Source of the DNA: Micrococcaceae bacterium UBA6021
GTDB taxonomy: Bacteria; Actinomycetota; Actinomycetes; Actinomycetales; Micrococcaceae
Length of the DNA stretch: 7,690 nucleotides
Direction: 5' to 3'
Assembly (NCBI GenBank): GCA_002427975.1
Contig: DIZT01000289.1
Span: 1-7,690 of the forward strand
Part shown: positions 1 to 6,506 of the stretch, one piece after another
Layout: each line of letters begins with the position of its first letter
Numbering within the stretch: position 1 is the first letter of the stretch
The notes under the pieces: model-generated
Told to the model about the DNA's origin: nothing
The model's input: the letters and a program-made list of their open reading frames with translations, nothing else
Databases searched by the model: none
Translations under genes and position numbers: made by a program

Positions 1-247
1 CGGCGGCGTGGACACGCTCGACGCCGTAGTCCAGCCCCGCGGTTACCGGCTGCTGTCCGGCCTCAAGGCTGTCCCCAAGGCTGTTGCCGACCGCCTCGTG
101 GACCACTTCGGTGGCCTGCAGTTCCTGATGGCGGCCACCATTGACGACCTCATGACGGTGGACGGCATCGGCGACCAGCGCGCCCGCACCGTCCGCGAAG
201 GCCTGAGCCGGATGGCCGAAGCCAGCCTGCTGGACCGCTTCCTCTAA
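1..247 (+). CDS. disA: DNA integrity scanning diadenylate cyclase DisA, C-terminal part (5' end outside window)
   Basis: This is the C-terminal end of DisA, which makes the second messenger c-di-AMP from two ATP and scans DNA for branched structures. The reading frame is open from the window edge (codons from base 2), so the GTG at base 8 is an internal valine and not a start. The visible part is the C-terminal helix-hairpin-helix DNA-binding domain: a conserved run including SPRGY-like 'QPRGYRLL', then 'FGGLQ', then the hairpin 'VDGIGDQRA' followed by 'VREGLSRMAE', and the short tail 'LLDRFL' before TAA. The cyclase domain (DGA and RHR motifs) lies upstream and is not visible. From recall, radA usually sits just before disA in actinobacteria. 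The identification rests on recognising the tail sequence and on the mutY neighbour. Confidence 0.93.
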   Translation, partial: GGVDTLDAVVQPRGYRLLSGLKAVPKAVADRLVDHFGGLQFLMAATIDDLMTVDGIGDQRARTVREGLSRMAEASLLDRFL

Positions 248-249
248 AG

Positions 250-313
250 TCATCGATTGCTCCCCACCGGCCCTTTTGAGCCCCCAAAAGGGCCCTTGTG
301 GAGCAATCGATGA
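250..313. terminator. Nested palindrome between convergent genes, candidate bidirectional terminator
   Basis: Two perfect stems are nested. The outer one pairs TCATCGATTGCTCC (250-263) with its complement at 300-313 (14 bp); the inner one pairs GGCCCTTTTG (269-278) with 285-294 (10 bp) around the loop AGCCCC. Short unpaired stretches (264-268 and 295-299) separate the stems. It begins two bases after the disA stop and ends ten bases before the stop of the convergent gene, where a shared terminator would sit. Neither side has a run of Ts, so it is not a textbook intrinsic terminator; a dispersed palindromic repeat is the alternative. Confidence 0.65.
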
Positions 314-323
314 AGGGGATGCC

Positions 324-1013
324 TCAGTTGAGCTGGAAGACGGCCTTGGGGCTGGCCTTCGAGCCAAGCTTGGCCGTGAAAATGTAGTACGCCCCGCCGC
401 CTCCGGGCTTGGCCGCGATGGGGCTGCAGCCTTCCAAAGTGCGGTTCCGTGCCCACGGGAAGTTCGCTGTCTCGCTGGCGCCCGGGGCAACGGTTTTCAC
501 CATGTCCTCGCTGTTGGCCTGGCAGTCCTTGGACGAAAAAATCCGGTCCGGTCCGCTGGTCACCACGAACTCCATCTGCGCCGTCCCGATGTTAACCTCG
601 CAGGGCATGGCCCCGCCGTTGGTCACCTTCAGGCTGAGCAGCGGGTTCTCGTCGGGACCGTAGGCGGCTTTGTCGGTTGAAGCGGACACTGTCACCAGGT
701 TTTGGTTGCACGTGGGAGTGGGCGTCGGTGTGGGCGTGGGGGTGCTGTCCGGAGTTGCCGACGGCGAGGCACCGGGCGTCGGGGCGGTTGCAGTTGCGCC
801 GCCGGTGGATGAAGCCTGCTCAGTGCCCCTGAAGGCACCGGCCACGGCAAAGCCGCCGAACGCCAAGGCCACCGCCAGCAGAAGGGCTGTTCCAACAAAC
901 AGACGACGGCGCCGGTAGACGGCTGCGCTCGGCTGCCGGGTAGCGCCGGAGCCGCCCCGGGAACCGGATTTGGATACCGTTTTATGTGGTGATGAATTGC
1001 CTTGCCTGCCCAT
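324..1013 (-). CDS. Membrane-anchored protein with Pro/Thr linker and extracellular domain, unknown function
   Basis: This 229-residue protein has an unrecognised function but a clear architecture. Residues 1-37 are basic and Ser/Gly-rich and would stay in the cytoplasm, ending in the RRRR stop-transfer-like cluster. Residues 38-61 are one hydrophobic helix. Residues 62-101 are a low-complexity Ala/Ser/Thr/Pro linker ending in repeated Thr-Pro. Residues 102-229 form an outside domain with four cysteines (102, 138, 164, 196), enough for two disulfides, and a beta-sandwich look ('LLSLKVTNGG' resembles Ig-like strands). No catalytic motif is visible. The ATG at 1013 follows AGAAGG with no spacing, and TAGCCT lies at 1020-1025, so the mRNA may be leaderless. 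From memory, Mycobacterium tuberculosis also has a conserved membrane protein between disA and mutY; orthology is untested. Confidence 0.85.
   Translation of the reverse strand: MGRQGNSSPHKTVSKSGSRGGSGATRQPSAAVYRRRRLFVGTALLLAVALAFGGFAVAGAFRGTEQASSTGGATATAPTPGASPSATPDSTPTPTPTPTPTCNQNLVTVSASTDKAAYGPDENPLLSLKVTNGGAMPCEVNIGTAQMEFVVTSGPDRIFSSKDCQANSEDMVKTVAPGASETANFPWARNRTLEGCSPIAAKPGGGGAYYIFTAKLGSKASPKAVFQLN
709..747 (-). repeat. Low-complexity Thr-Pro codon repeat
   Basis: On the minus strand about six Thr-Pro codon pairs follow one another (ACN-CCN), seen on the plus strand as GTGGGC/GTCGGT/GTGGGG variants. The third codon positions vary, so the tract looks maintained as a protein linker and not as an exact DNA repeat. 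It encodes roughly residues 89-102, just before the outside domain. Confidence 0.7.
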
Positions 1014-1019
1014 CCTTCT

Positions 1020-1025
1020 AGGCTA
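1020..1025 (-). promoter_or_regulatory. Candidate -10 box giving a leaderless mRNA for the 324-1013 gene
   Basis: The minus strand reads TAGCCT, then AGAAGG, then ATG. The hexamer fits the actinobacterial TANNNT -10 form, and a start of transcription 6-7 bases downstream would fall on the A of ATG. No good -35 is present at 17 bases. The AGAAGG touching the start codon is too close to act as a normal ribosome binding site. Confidence 0.4.
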
Positions 1026-1160
1026 GAGACCGCACCGGATTCTGGTGTCCCACCACGCCGTCCCCCGACCGACGCTAAGGTCACAGTTTGTCCGTGGGCT
1101 CCTCAGGTTGGCCGCCTCGCGTGGGCTGCGGGGCATCCACTACAGTGTTGGGATCGACGC

Positions 1161-1166
1161 TACAAT
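1161..1166 (+). promoter_or_regulatory. Candidate -10 box for mutY
   Basis: TACAAT differs from TATAAT at one base and lies 13 bases before the chosen mutY ATG. Transcription would start near 1173 and leave a leader of about seven bases without a Shine-Dalgarno sequence. No convincing -35 is seen at 16-18 bases. This placement also argues against the longer upstream reading-frame extension being translated. Confidence 0.45.
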
Positions 1167-1179
1167 CCTTTCCCCAGCC

Positions 1180-2160
1180 ATGCCCGCGGACACCGCGCCC
1201 GTCCCCGGCGCTGGCGAACTCACCGCCGGCCAGCTCAGCAAGCTGCACCGCAGGATCACCGGCTGGTTCGCGGAGACCGCGCGGGACCTTCCCTGGCGCG
1301 AAGAGAGCTGCTCGCCGTGGGGAGTGCTGGTCAGCGAGGTCATGCTGCAGCAGACCCCCGTGGTGCGGGTACTGCCGGTCTGGCGGGAGTGGCTGGAACG
1401 CTGGCCCACCCCATCCGGGCTTGCCGGTGAGCCGGCCGGGGAAGCCGTCCGTTCCTGGGGCAGGCTCGGCTATCCCCGCCGCGCACTGCGCCTTCACGCG
1501 GCGGCTGCCGCCATAGTCAGCGACCACGGCGGCAAGGTTCCCGACAACTACACGGAACTGCTGGCCCTGCCCGGAGTGGGCAGCTACACGGCCGCGGCCG
1601 TTGCCGCCTTTGCCTTCGGACGCCGGGAGACGGTGGTGGACACCAACATCCGGCGCGTGCACGCGCGCCTGATTTCCGGCGTCGCCCTCCCCTCCCCATC
1701 CCTGAACGCGGCGGAAATGCGGCTCGCGGCAGAACTGCTGCCGGACGACGTCGGGACCTCCGTCCGCTGGAACGCTGCGGTCATGGAACTGGGCGCCCTG
1801 GTCTGCACAGCGCGTGCGCCGAAGTGCGCGGCTTGCCCGGTGCGGGACTCCTGCGCATGGCTGGCAGCCGGCGAGCCGCCGCCGTCGTACCTTCCCAAAG
1901 GACAGGCATGGCACGGCACTGACCGGCAGGTCCGGGGTGCCGTGATGGCTGTGCTGCGGCTTGCGGACACCCCGGTGCCGCCGGAAATGTTCCAGCAGGA
2001 GCCCGCCGACCTGGGCTTCGCGGCCGACGGAATCGGCGTTCCCCTGGCCGCTCTGCACCGCCTGAACTCCGCCCCGGAACAGCTCGAACGTGCGCTTGCC
2101 GGCCTGCTCGGCGACGGGCTGGCCGAGCAACACCTGGGCGGTTACCGGCTGCCCGCCTGA
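1180..2160 (+). CDS. mutY: A/G-specific adenine DNA glycosylase MutY
   Basis: MutY removes adenine mispaired with 8-oxoguanine, preventing G:C to T:A mutation. With the ATG at 1180 the protein has 326 residues. Seen in order: 'LPWR' (37-40); 'SEVMLQQT' with catalytic Glu53; the helix-hairpin-helix 'LPGVGSYTA' (130-138); 'VVDTNIRRV' with conserved Asp154; and four [4Fe-4S] ligands Cys209, Cys216, Cys219, Cys225 in the C-x6-C-x2-C-x5-C pattern. The region after the cluster is about 100 residues, shorter than the E. coli NUDIX-like 8-oxoG recognition domain, which I recall as normal for actinobacterial MutY. The frame stays open back to a GTG at 1045, but that 45-residue extension has no ribosome site, resembles no MutY N-terminus, and would span the likely -10 box. 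The gene diverges from the 324-1013 gene. Confidence 0.95.
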   Translation: MPADTAPVPGAGELTAGQLSKLHRRITGWFAETARDLPWREESCSPWGVLVSEVMLQQTPVVRVLPVWREWLERWPTPSGLAGEPAGEAVRSWGRLGYPRRALRLHAAAAAIVSDHGGKVPDNYTELLALPGVGSYTAAAVAAFAFGRRETVVDTNIRRVHARLISGVALPSPSLNAAEMRLAAELLPDDVGTSVRWNAAVMELGALVCTARAPKCAACPVRDSCAWLAAGEPPPSYLPKGQAWHGTDRQVRGAVMAVLRLADTPVPPEMFQQEPADLGFAADGIGVPLAALHRLNSAPEQLERALAGLLGDGLAEQHLGGYRLPA

Positions 2161-2193
2161 GGCACACTTAGGGTGGCCCCCGCCAGGATGGCA

Positions 2194-2222
2194 TACTTTC
2201 TGGTGACTCGAACCGGGGGAAG
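2194..2222 (+). promoter_or_regulatory. Candidate -10 box and ribosome binding site for the DUF3592 pair
   Basis: TACTTT (2194-2199) fits TANNNT and would start transcription near 2206. GGGGGAAG (2215-2222) is a purine-rich ribosome site three to four bases before the ATG at 2226. No clear -35 is seen, and read-through from mutY (stop 65 bases upstream) is equally possible. Confidence 0.35.
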
Positions 2223-2225
2223 TTT

Positions 2226-2657
2226 ATGAGAATCGTACTGTACGTCATCTGGGCGCTGTTCGTTGCGGGTGTCATTTTTGCGCTGATCCATTCGCTGCGG
2301 AAAACCAGGCGCCGGGAAAAACTGGTCGCCGGCTGGCCAAAAGTGCAGGCTACGGTCACCGGCAACGTTGTGGGCTGGACCAACGGCGGGGGCGGTTCGA
2401 CGCGCAGCCGGCGCTTTTACCCCACGTATCAGTTCGCCCACCCTGCCGGGACCCTGTATGCAGGTGAATCGGAAGTTTCGTACGCCAACCAGCAGGTACC
2501 TGGATCACTCGTTGAGGTGGCCTACAACCCGGCGAATCCCAACCAGTCGTTCCAGGTGGCGGCCGAATCCAAAATGGTGCTCGGGTGCCTGGTGCCGTTC
2601 TTCGCACTGTTTGCCCTTGTGCTGTTCTGGGTCGTCGGCGTCTTCCCGCTGGGCTGA
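2226..2657 (+). CDS. DUF3592-type membrane protein, first of tandem pair
   Basis: This 143-residue protein has a membrane helix at about 3-22, a basic stretch (RKTRRREK), a soluble segment of about 85 residues, and a second helix at about 117-139. The middle fits the DUF3592 pattern: 'W-x-K-V-x-ATVTGN' (37-47), a strand 'YPTYQF' (65-70), and 'VAYNPANP' (98-105), the family's hallmark Tyr-(Asn/Asp)-Pro turn before the second helix. A Gly-rich loop (53-57) lies between strands. The function of DUF3592 proteins is unknown; the soluble part would lie on one face of the membrane between the two helices. The next gene is a paralogue only three bases downstream, so the two are almost certainly cotranscribed. 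Confidence 0.88.
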   Translation: MRIVLYVIWALFVAGVIFALIHSLRKTRRREKLVAGWPKVQATVTGNVVGWTNGGGGSTRSRRFYPTYQFAHPAGTLYAGESEVSYANQQVPGSLVEVAYNPANPNQSFQVAAESKMVLGCLVPFFALFALVLFWVVGVFPLG

Positions 2658-2660
2658 ACC

Positions 2661-3092
2661 ATGGACTCCCTGAAACTGCTGTTCATCGTGCTGCCCGGGC
2701 TTTTCCTTGCCCTCGGGCTGGCCCTCGTGGGGCTGTCCCTGGCCGCATCCTTCCGCCGAAAACGTTCCATGGCGCGGTGGCAGGAAGCTTCCGCCACGGT
2801 CACCGGCAACCTGCACGGCATGGACGTGCCCGCGGGCAACGGCCGGAACCGGTTCGCGCCGTCGTACGAATTCGAGGACGGCAGCGGCAAACGCCGGCTG
2901 GGGCAGTCCGATATCTACAGCCAGGACCAGGCGATCATCGGTACCCGCGTCCCCGTGGTCTACAACCCGGCCAATCCGGCCGAATCCACGCTGCCGGTCT
3001 TCGTTGTTGCCAAGGGCCGGCTGGCCACGGGTCTCATTCTGGTGGTCTTTGGGACGCTGGCCATAACAATGTTTGCATCACTTTCCTGGTAG
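2661..3092 (+). CDS. DUF3592-type membrane protein, second of tandem pair
   Basis: This protein also has 143 residues and the same plan as its upstream neighbour: a membrane helix at about 6-29, a basic patch 'FRRKR', the core starting 'ATVTGN' (45-50), 'APSYEF' (66-71), 'VVYNPANP' (99-106), and a second helix at about 121-139. Outside these shared motifs the two differ strongly, so the duplication is old or the genes have diverged in role. The start lies three bases after the previous stop with no obvious ribosome site, which points to translational coupling. The two may assemble together, but this is inference. The biochemical role is unknown. Confidence 0.88.
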   Translation: MDSLKLLFIVLPGLFLALGLALVGLSLAASFRRKRSMARWQEASATVTGNLHGMDVPAGNGRNRFAPSYEFEDGSGKRRLGQSDIYSQDQAIIGTRVPVVYNPANPAESTLPVFVVAKGRLATGLILVVFGTLAITMFASLSW

Positions 3093-3120
3093 CCAATGCG
3101 GGCTACCGGCCCCGGGTTTT
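3088..3120 (+). terminator. Possible weak terminator after the DUF3592 pair
   Basis: GGTAGCC (3088-3094), which includes the stop codon, pairs perfectly with GGCTACC (3101-3107) around a six-base loop. A GC-rich stretch and only four Ts (3117-3120) follow, with nine bases between stem and Ts. This is weaker than a standard intrinsic terminator. Confidence 0.3.
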
Positions 3121-3125
3121 ACGCT
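3120..3125 (+). promoter_or_regulatory. Candidate -10 box giving a leaderless mRNA for the lipoprotein gene
   Basis: TACGCT fits TANNNT and ends five bases before the ATG at 3131. No ribosome binding site is visible at a usable distance (GAAG ends one base before the ATG). No convincing -35 is present. Confidence 0.35.
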
Positions 3126-3130
3126 GAAGT

Positions 3131-3625
3131 ATGCGCAAGTCCGGGGTACTTCTGGCACTGATGACGACGACGGTGCTCACCTCTGGCTGCTACTACTACC
3201 CCGTCCCGGCGCCGTGCCCGATGATCGCCCAGGCGTCAGTGGTCTCGGTGACCGTTCCGCATTCCTACGTTCCCAAGGTGGGAACACTGCGTCTGAAGGC
3301 GTGCCAGGACGGAGTGTGCAAGGAAGACAATGTGGAGCTCCGCCCAGGCAGCGTTTCCGTGGACCAGGGCTGCGGCCCGGACGGCGTCTGCTCTGCCACG
3401 GCCTCCCCGGACGGGACGCTGATAGGGATGCTGTTCCTGGACTCCCTGACAGAGGCGCCGATGGCGCTGACCGCCACCGGAACCTCACCCGATGGGTCGG
3501 CCCTGCCGGTGCGCACCCTGGACTTCCGCCCCCGCGGCGCCTACCCCTACGGGGAGCAGTGCGCGAAGTTCGTCACGGCGTCGGTAATCCTTGACGCCGC
3601 AGGGCTGCGGCAAACTACGGGGTGA
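3131..3625 (+). CDS. Small secreted lipoprotein, unknown function
   Basis: The 164-residue product begins with a lipoprotein signal peptide: basic 'MRKSG', a hydrophobic core, and the lipobox 'LTSGC' with the lipidated Cys20. After cleavage it would be anchored to the outer face of the cytoplasmic membrane. The mature part starts with a Tyr/Pro-rich stretch 'YYYPVPAP' and has six further cysteines (29, 58, 63, 81, 87, 144), many for a small protein and suggestive of disulfides. Alternating short strands and 'GTSPDGSALPVRTLDF' suggest a beta-rich fold. No enzyme motif is seen and I do not recognise the family. It lies 38 bases after the DUF3592 pair on the same strand. The start is fixed by the signal peptide. 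Confidence 0.85.
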   Translation: MRKSGVLLALMTTTVLTSGCYYYPVPAPCPMIAQASVVSVTVPHSYVPKVGTLRLKACQDGVCKEDNVELRPGSVSVDQGCGPDGVCSATASPDGTLIGMLFLDSLTEAPMALTATGTSPDGSALPVRTLDFRPRGAYPYGEQCAKFVTASVILDAAGLRQTTG

Positions 3626-3634
3626 CTCTCGGCG

Positions 3635-3648
3635 GCCTCTCACGAGGC
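3635..3648 (+). terminator. Short hairpin after the lipoprotein gene, weak terminator candidate
   Basis: GCCTC (3635-3639) and GAGGC (3644-3648) form a five-base stem with the loop TCAC, ten bases after the lipoprotein stop. No T run follows, so termination here would be inefficient or factor-dependent. Confidence 0.22.
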
Positions 3649-3685
3649 GGTCTAGGTGGCAGAAAAGGCCCCGCCAGGCCTGCCC

Positions 3686-3714
3686 TTGACTTCCTTCCGG
3701 GACACTCCTACGGT
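3686..3714 (+). promoter_or_regulatory. Vegetative-type promoter for the DUF3040 gene
   Basis: TTGACT (3686-3691) and TACGGT (3709-3714) are separated by exactly 17 bases. The -35 matches TTGACA at five of six positions, and the -10 matches the actinobacterial TANNNT form. Transcription would start near 3721 and give a leader of about 56 bases. It is the best-formed promoter in the window. Confidence 0.65.
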
Positions 3715-3724
3715 CAGTATTACT

Positions 3725-3739
3725 AACATCAAATATGTT
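3725..3739. repeat. Small inverted repeat just downstream of the DUF3040 promoter
   Basis: AACAT (3725-3729) and ATGTT (3735-3739) flank a five-base spacer and lie at about +5 to +19 relative to the inferred transcription start. The stretch is more AT-rich than its surroundings. It could be an operator, but arms of five bases can easily occur by chance. Confidence 0.22.
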
Positions 3740-3763
3740 GGATTTAGAAGAGATTTACCGCCA

Positions 3764-3771
3764 GGAAGGGG
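3764..3771 (+). promoter_or_regulatory. Ribosome binding site that fixes the DUF3040 start
   Basis: GGAAGGGG lies five bases before the ATG at 3777. The earlier in-frame ATG at 3735 has no such site, so the shorter protein is preferred. Its start 'MPLSDRE' also matches the usual DUF3040 N-terminus. Confidence 0.75.
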
Positions 3772-3776
3772 TTTCG

Positions 3777-4070
3777 ATGCCACTTTCAGATCGAGAGCGG
3801 AAACAGCTCGAGGACCTGGAATCGGGCCTGACGGCAGACGATCCGAGGCTCGCCGAGGAACTCTCGTCCGGCTCCGTGGGCGTCAGGTTTGGGCGCCGCA
3901 CGTACTTCGGTGCCATTGCCTGCCTACTGGGGATCGTTTCACTCATTGCCGGGGTCAGCACCCAGATCATCGCGATCGGCGTCGGCGGCTTCCTTCTGAT
4001 GGGAGTGGGCACGTATCTTCTCCTGGACAAGCACACGTTCAACCTCGGCCGGAGCCGTCAGGTCAAATAG
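3777..4070 (+). CDS. DUF3040 family small membrane protein
   Basis: The 97-residue product begins 'MPLSDRERKQLEDLE', the typical DUF3040 opening, followed by 'DDPRLAEEL' (21-29), the family's conserved acidic helix. Two hydrophobic segments follow (about 43-61 and 64-83), then a short basic tail. DUF3040 proteins are widespread in actinobacteria as small two-helix membrane proteins of unknown function. In other actinobacteria I recall one near the division and cell-wall cluster; that context is absent here. The gene has its own promoter and a strong ribosome site and converges on dhaM, 50 bases beyond its stop. An in-frame extension to the ATG at 3735 would add 14 residues, but it lacks a ribosome site and departs from the family start. 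Confidence 0.88.
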   Translation: MPLSDRERKQLEDLESGLTADDPRLAEELSSGSVGVRFGRRTYFGAIACLLGIVSLIAGVSTQIIAIGVGGFLLMGVGTYLLLDKHTFNLGRSRQVK

Positions 4071-4111
4071 GCTGCCGATCAGGCCGATGCCTCTGACCGC
4101 CCGGCCCACAC

Positions 4112-4140
4112 CAGGCTGTCCTACGGTTCGCCGAAGCCTG
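4112..4140. terminator. Imperfect hairpin over the dhaM stop codon, weak terminator candidate
   Basis: CAGGCT (4112-4117) pairs with AGCCTG (4135-4140), and within the loop CGG-TTCG-CCG (4124-4133) forms a small stem capped by a TTCG tetraloop on the plus-strand RNA. It lies between the convergent DUF3040 and dhaM genes. Part of it codes for the DhaM C-terminus and there is no T run, so the call is weak. Confidence 0.25.
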
Positions 4141-4828
4141 CCTGCACCAGGCCACCCACGTAGTTCAGGGCACGCTCGGCGTCAGGCCCCCAAGCCTCGA
4201 TGTGGAGCACGGATCCCTTGCCCGCCGCCAGCGTCATCAGGGCTGTCATTGACGCGCCATCCACGCCGTTGACCGTGACTTCGGCATTGAGGGATGCAAG
4301 TCCGCCGGCGACCTTGGCGGCCGGACGGGCATGCATTCCGGCCTCATTCACCAGTTCGAAGTCGCCGGTGAAGTCCGGCCCCGCACCGGTGACGGACCCT
4401 TCGGTGACGGTGCTTGCGGCGAGCGAGTGCGATGCGGCCGCCACCTCCGGCCCCAATCCGTAGACGGCTTCGGCGGCACGTTTGACTTCTTTTACGTCGG
4501 CGCCGCCCTGTGCGGCGACGGCGGCAGCCACGAGGCCTTCCACCAGGGGCGCGTCTGCGAGCAGTACACCGACCGGGTCCGCCGTGAGCTCGAGAGCAGA
4601 TTCCGCCGTCATCACGGCAGATCCCAGGTCCGTCAGGACCACCACGCCATCGCCGCCGGCCGCCTTGTCCAGGGCAGACATGACTTTCTCCAGGCTTGTT
4701 CCGATCCTGCCGTCGGCGGTGCCTCCGGCGGCGAGGATTACGACGTCGGGCGCCATCTCGGCGGCGAGCTCCACGGCGCCGTCGGCAATCTTTTCGCTAT
4801 GGGACACCACCACCAGGCGTACCGTCAT
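4121..4828 (-). CDS. dhaM: PTS-dependent dihydroxyacetone kinase, phosphoryl-donor subunit DhaM (EIIA-HPr form)
   Basis: DhaM passes phosphate from the PTS to the ADP held by DhaL. This 235-residue form has two domains. Residues 1-125 are an EIIA-mannose-type domain with the phosphorylatable His10 in 'VVSHSEKIADG', plus 'GTSLEKV' (43-49) and 'LTDLGSAV' (65-72). A linker rich in Ala and Ser (about 126-152) leads to an HPr domain at 155-235 with His166 in 'NEAGMHARPAAK' and a regulatory-site-like Ser193 in 'GASMTALMTLAAG'. The E. coli protein has an additional EI-like third domain and about 470 residues; that domain is absent, so general EI encoded elsewhere must charge the HPr part. The ATG overlaps the dhaL stop as ATGA, so translation is coupled. 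It is the last gene of the operon. Confidence 0.95.
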   Translation of the reverse strand: MTVRLVVVSHSEKIADGAVELAAEMAPDVVILAAGGTADGRIGTSLEKVMSALDKAAGGDGVVVLTDLGSAVMTAESALELTADPVGVLLADAPLVEGLVAAAVAAQGGADVKEVKRAAEAVYGLGPEVAAASHSLAASTVTEGSVTGAGPDFTGDFELVNEAGMHARPAAKVAGGLASLNAEVTVNGVDGASMTALMTLAAGKGSVLHIEAWGPDAERALNYVGGLVQAGFGEP

Positions 4829-5457
4829 GCTGCGGCCCCGACGGCGGCCCGGAGAATCAGGGCGCTGGAGGCGGCCCCCGGATCGCGGTGGCCCGCGCTC
4901 CGCTCCCCCAGGTAGCTGGCGCGGCCCTTGCGGGCCACCAGCGGGTCGGTGGCCACAGCGCCGGCCTCTGCGGCTTCGGCTGCGGCGACCAGCACGCCAA
5001 GGACGGTGCCGGCACCGTCCGCGGCAGCGGCCTGGGCTGCCTCGGCGGCGGGGGTCCAGGCATCAACCATGGTCTTGTCGCCGGATTCGGCCTTGCCGCG
5101 GGCCACGATCCCGTCGCGGGCGGCCACAAGTGCATCGGCAAGGCGCGCCGGATCAATCTCGGCGGCGTCTCCCAAAGCGGTGGAAGCGCGCAGGAACGCG
5201 GTTCCGTACAAGGGGCCGGCGGCGCCGCCCACCTTGGACATCAGGGTCATGGCAGTCAGTTTCAGTGCCGCACCGGGTGTCTCCGGCTGGGCTTCGGCGA
5301 GCTTCTCCAGCACGGCCTGGAAGCCGCGGTCCATGTTCTCTCCGTGGTCCGAGTCCCCGATGGCACGGTCCAGTTCGATGAGCCACACCCGGTGTTCCGC
5401 CATGGCCTGGGCGCAGAGAGTCAGCCACCTGACGGCCCATGTCACGTCCAGCACCAC
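4825..5457 (-). CDS. dhaL: Dihydroxyacetone kinase ADP-binding subunit DhaL
   Basis: DhaL holds ADP-Mg permanently as a phosphate carrier: DhaM phosphorylates the bound ADP, and the ATP formed donates to dihydroxyacetone on DhaK. With the GTG at 5457 it has 210 residues, the normal family length. Asp30, Asp35 and Asp37 in 'LDRAIGDSDHG' are the metal ligands; 'NMDRGF' (41-46), 'VGGAAGPLYGT' (76-86), 'RGKAESGDKTMVDAW' (120-134) and 'GRASYLGERSAGH' (178-190) are all in place. Position 80 is Ala where I recall Ser in E. coli (GGASGPL), a change in the nucleotide-binding loop. The start lies two bases after the dhaK stop; GTGs at 5454 and 5445 are alternatives, and the longer frame to 5505 would overlap dhaK and adds nothing recognisable. 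Its stop overlaps the dhaM start. Confidence 0.94.
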   Translation of the reverse strand: MVLDVTWAVRWLTLCAQAMAEHRVWLIELDRAIGDSDHGENMDRGFQAVLEKLAEAQPETPGAALKLTAMTLMSKVGGAAGPLYGTAFLRASTALGDAAEIDPARLADALVAARDGIVARGKAESGDKTMVDAWTPAAEAAQAAAADGAGTVLGVLVAAAEAAEAGAVATDPLVARKGRASYLGERSAGHRDPGAASSALILRAAVGAAA

Positions 5458-5459
5458 GG

Positions 5460-6461
<1,002 letters not shown>

Positions 6462-6467
6462 GGCAGA

Positions 6468-6473
6468 ACTCCT
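6468..6473 (-). promoter_or_regulatory. Ribosome binding site of dhaK
   Basis: The minus strand reads AGGAGT, with the AGGAG core seven bases before the ATG. It is a close match to the anti-Shine-Dalgarno complement and supports 6461 as the start. Confidence 0.7.
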
Positions 6474-6506
6474 GGGGTGTGGGTGCTTCCTGGAGGATGC
6501 TCTTTG

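Noticed and set aside
709..747. GTGGGC-like tandem tract as a phase-variable or regulatory repeat
   Set aside because: The units are inexact and in frame with a Thr-Pro linker, so a protein-level explanation suffices.
1045..1179. Extended mutY start at the GTG of 1045
   Set aside because: No ribosome site, no family resemblance, and it would run over the likely -10 box; the ATG at 1180 gives a normal MutY N-terminus.
1081..2133. 350-residue open frame on the minus strand opposite mutY
   Set aside because: It mirrors mutY codon by codon, contains no recognisable domain, and mutY has full catalytic and iron-sulfur motifs. High GC third positions keep the opposite frame open.
3735..3776. Upstream ATG for the DUF3040 gene
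   Set aside because: No ribosome site, while GGAAGGGG sits correctly before the ATG at 3777 and MPLS is the family start.
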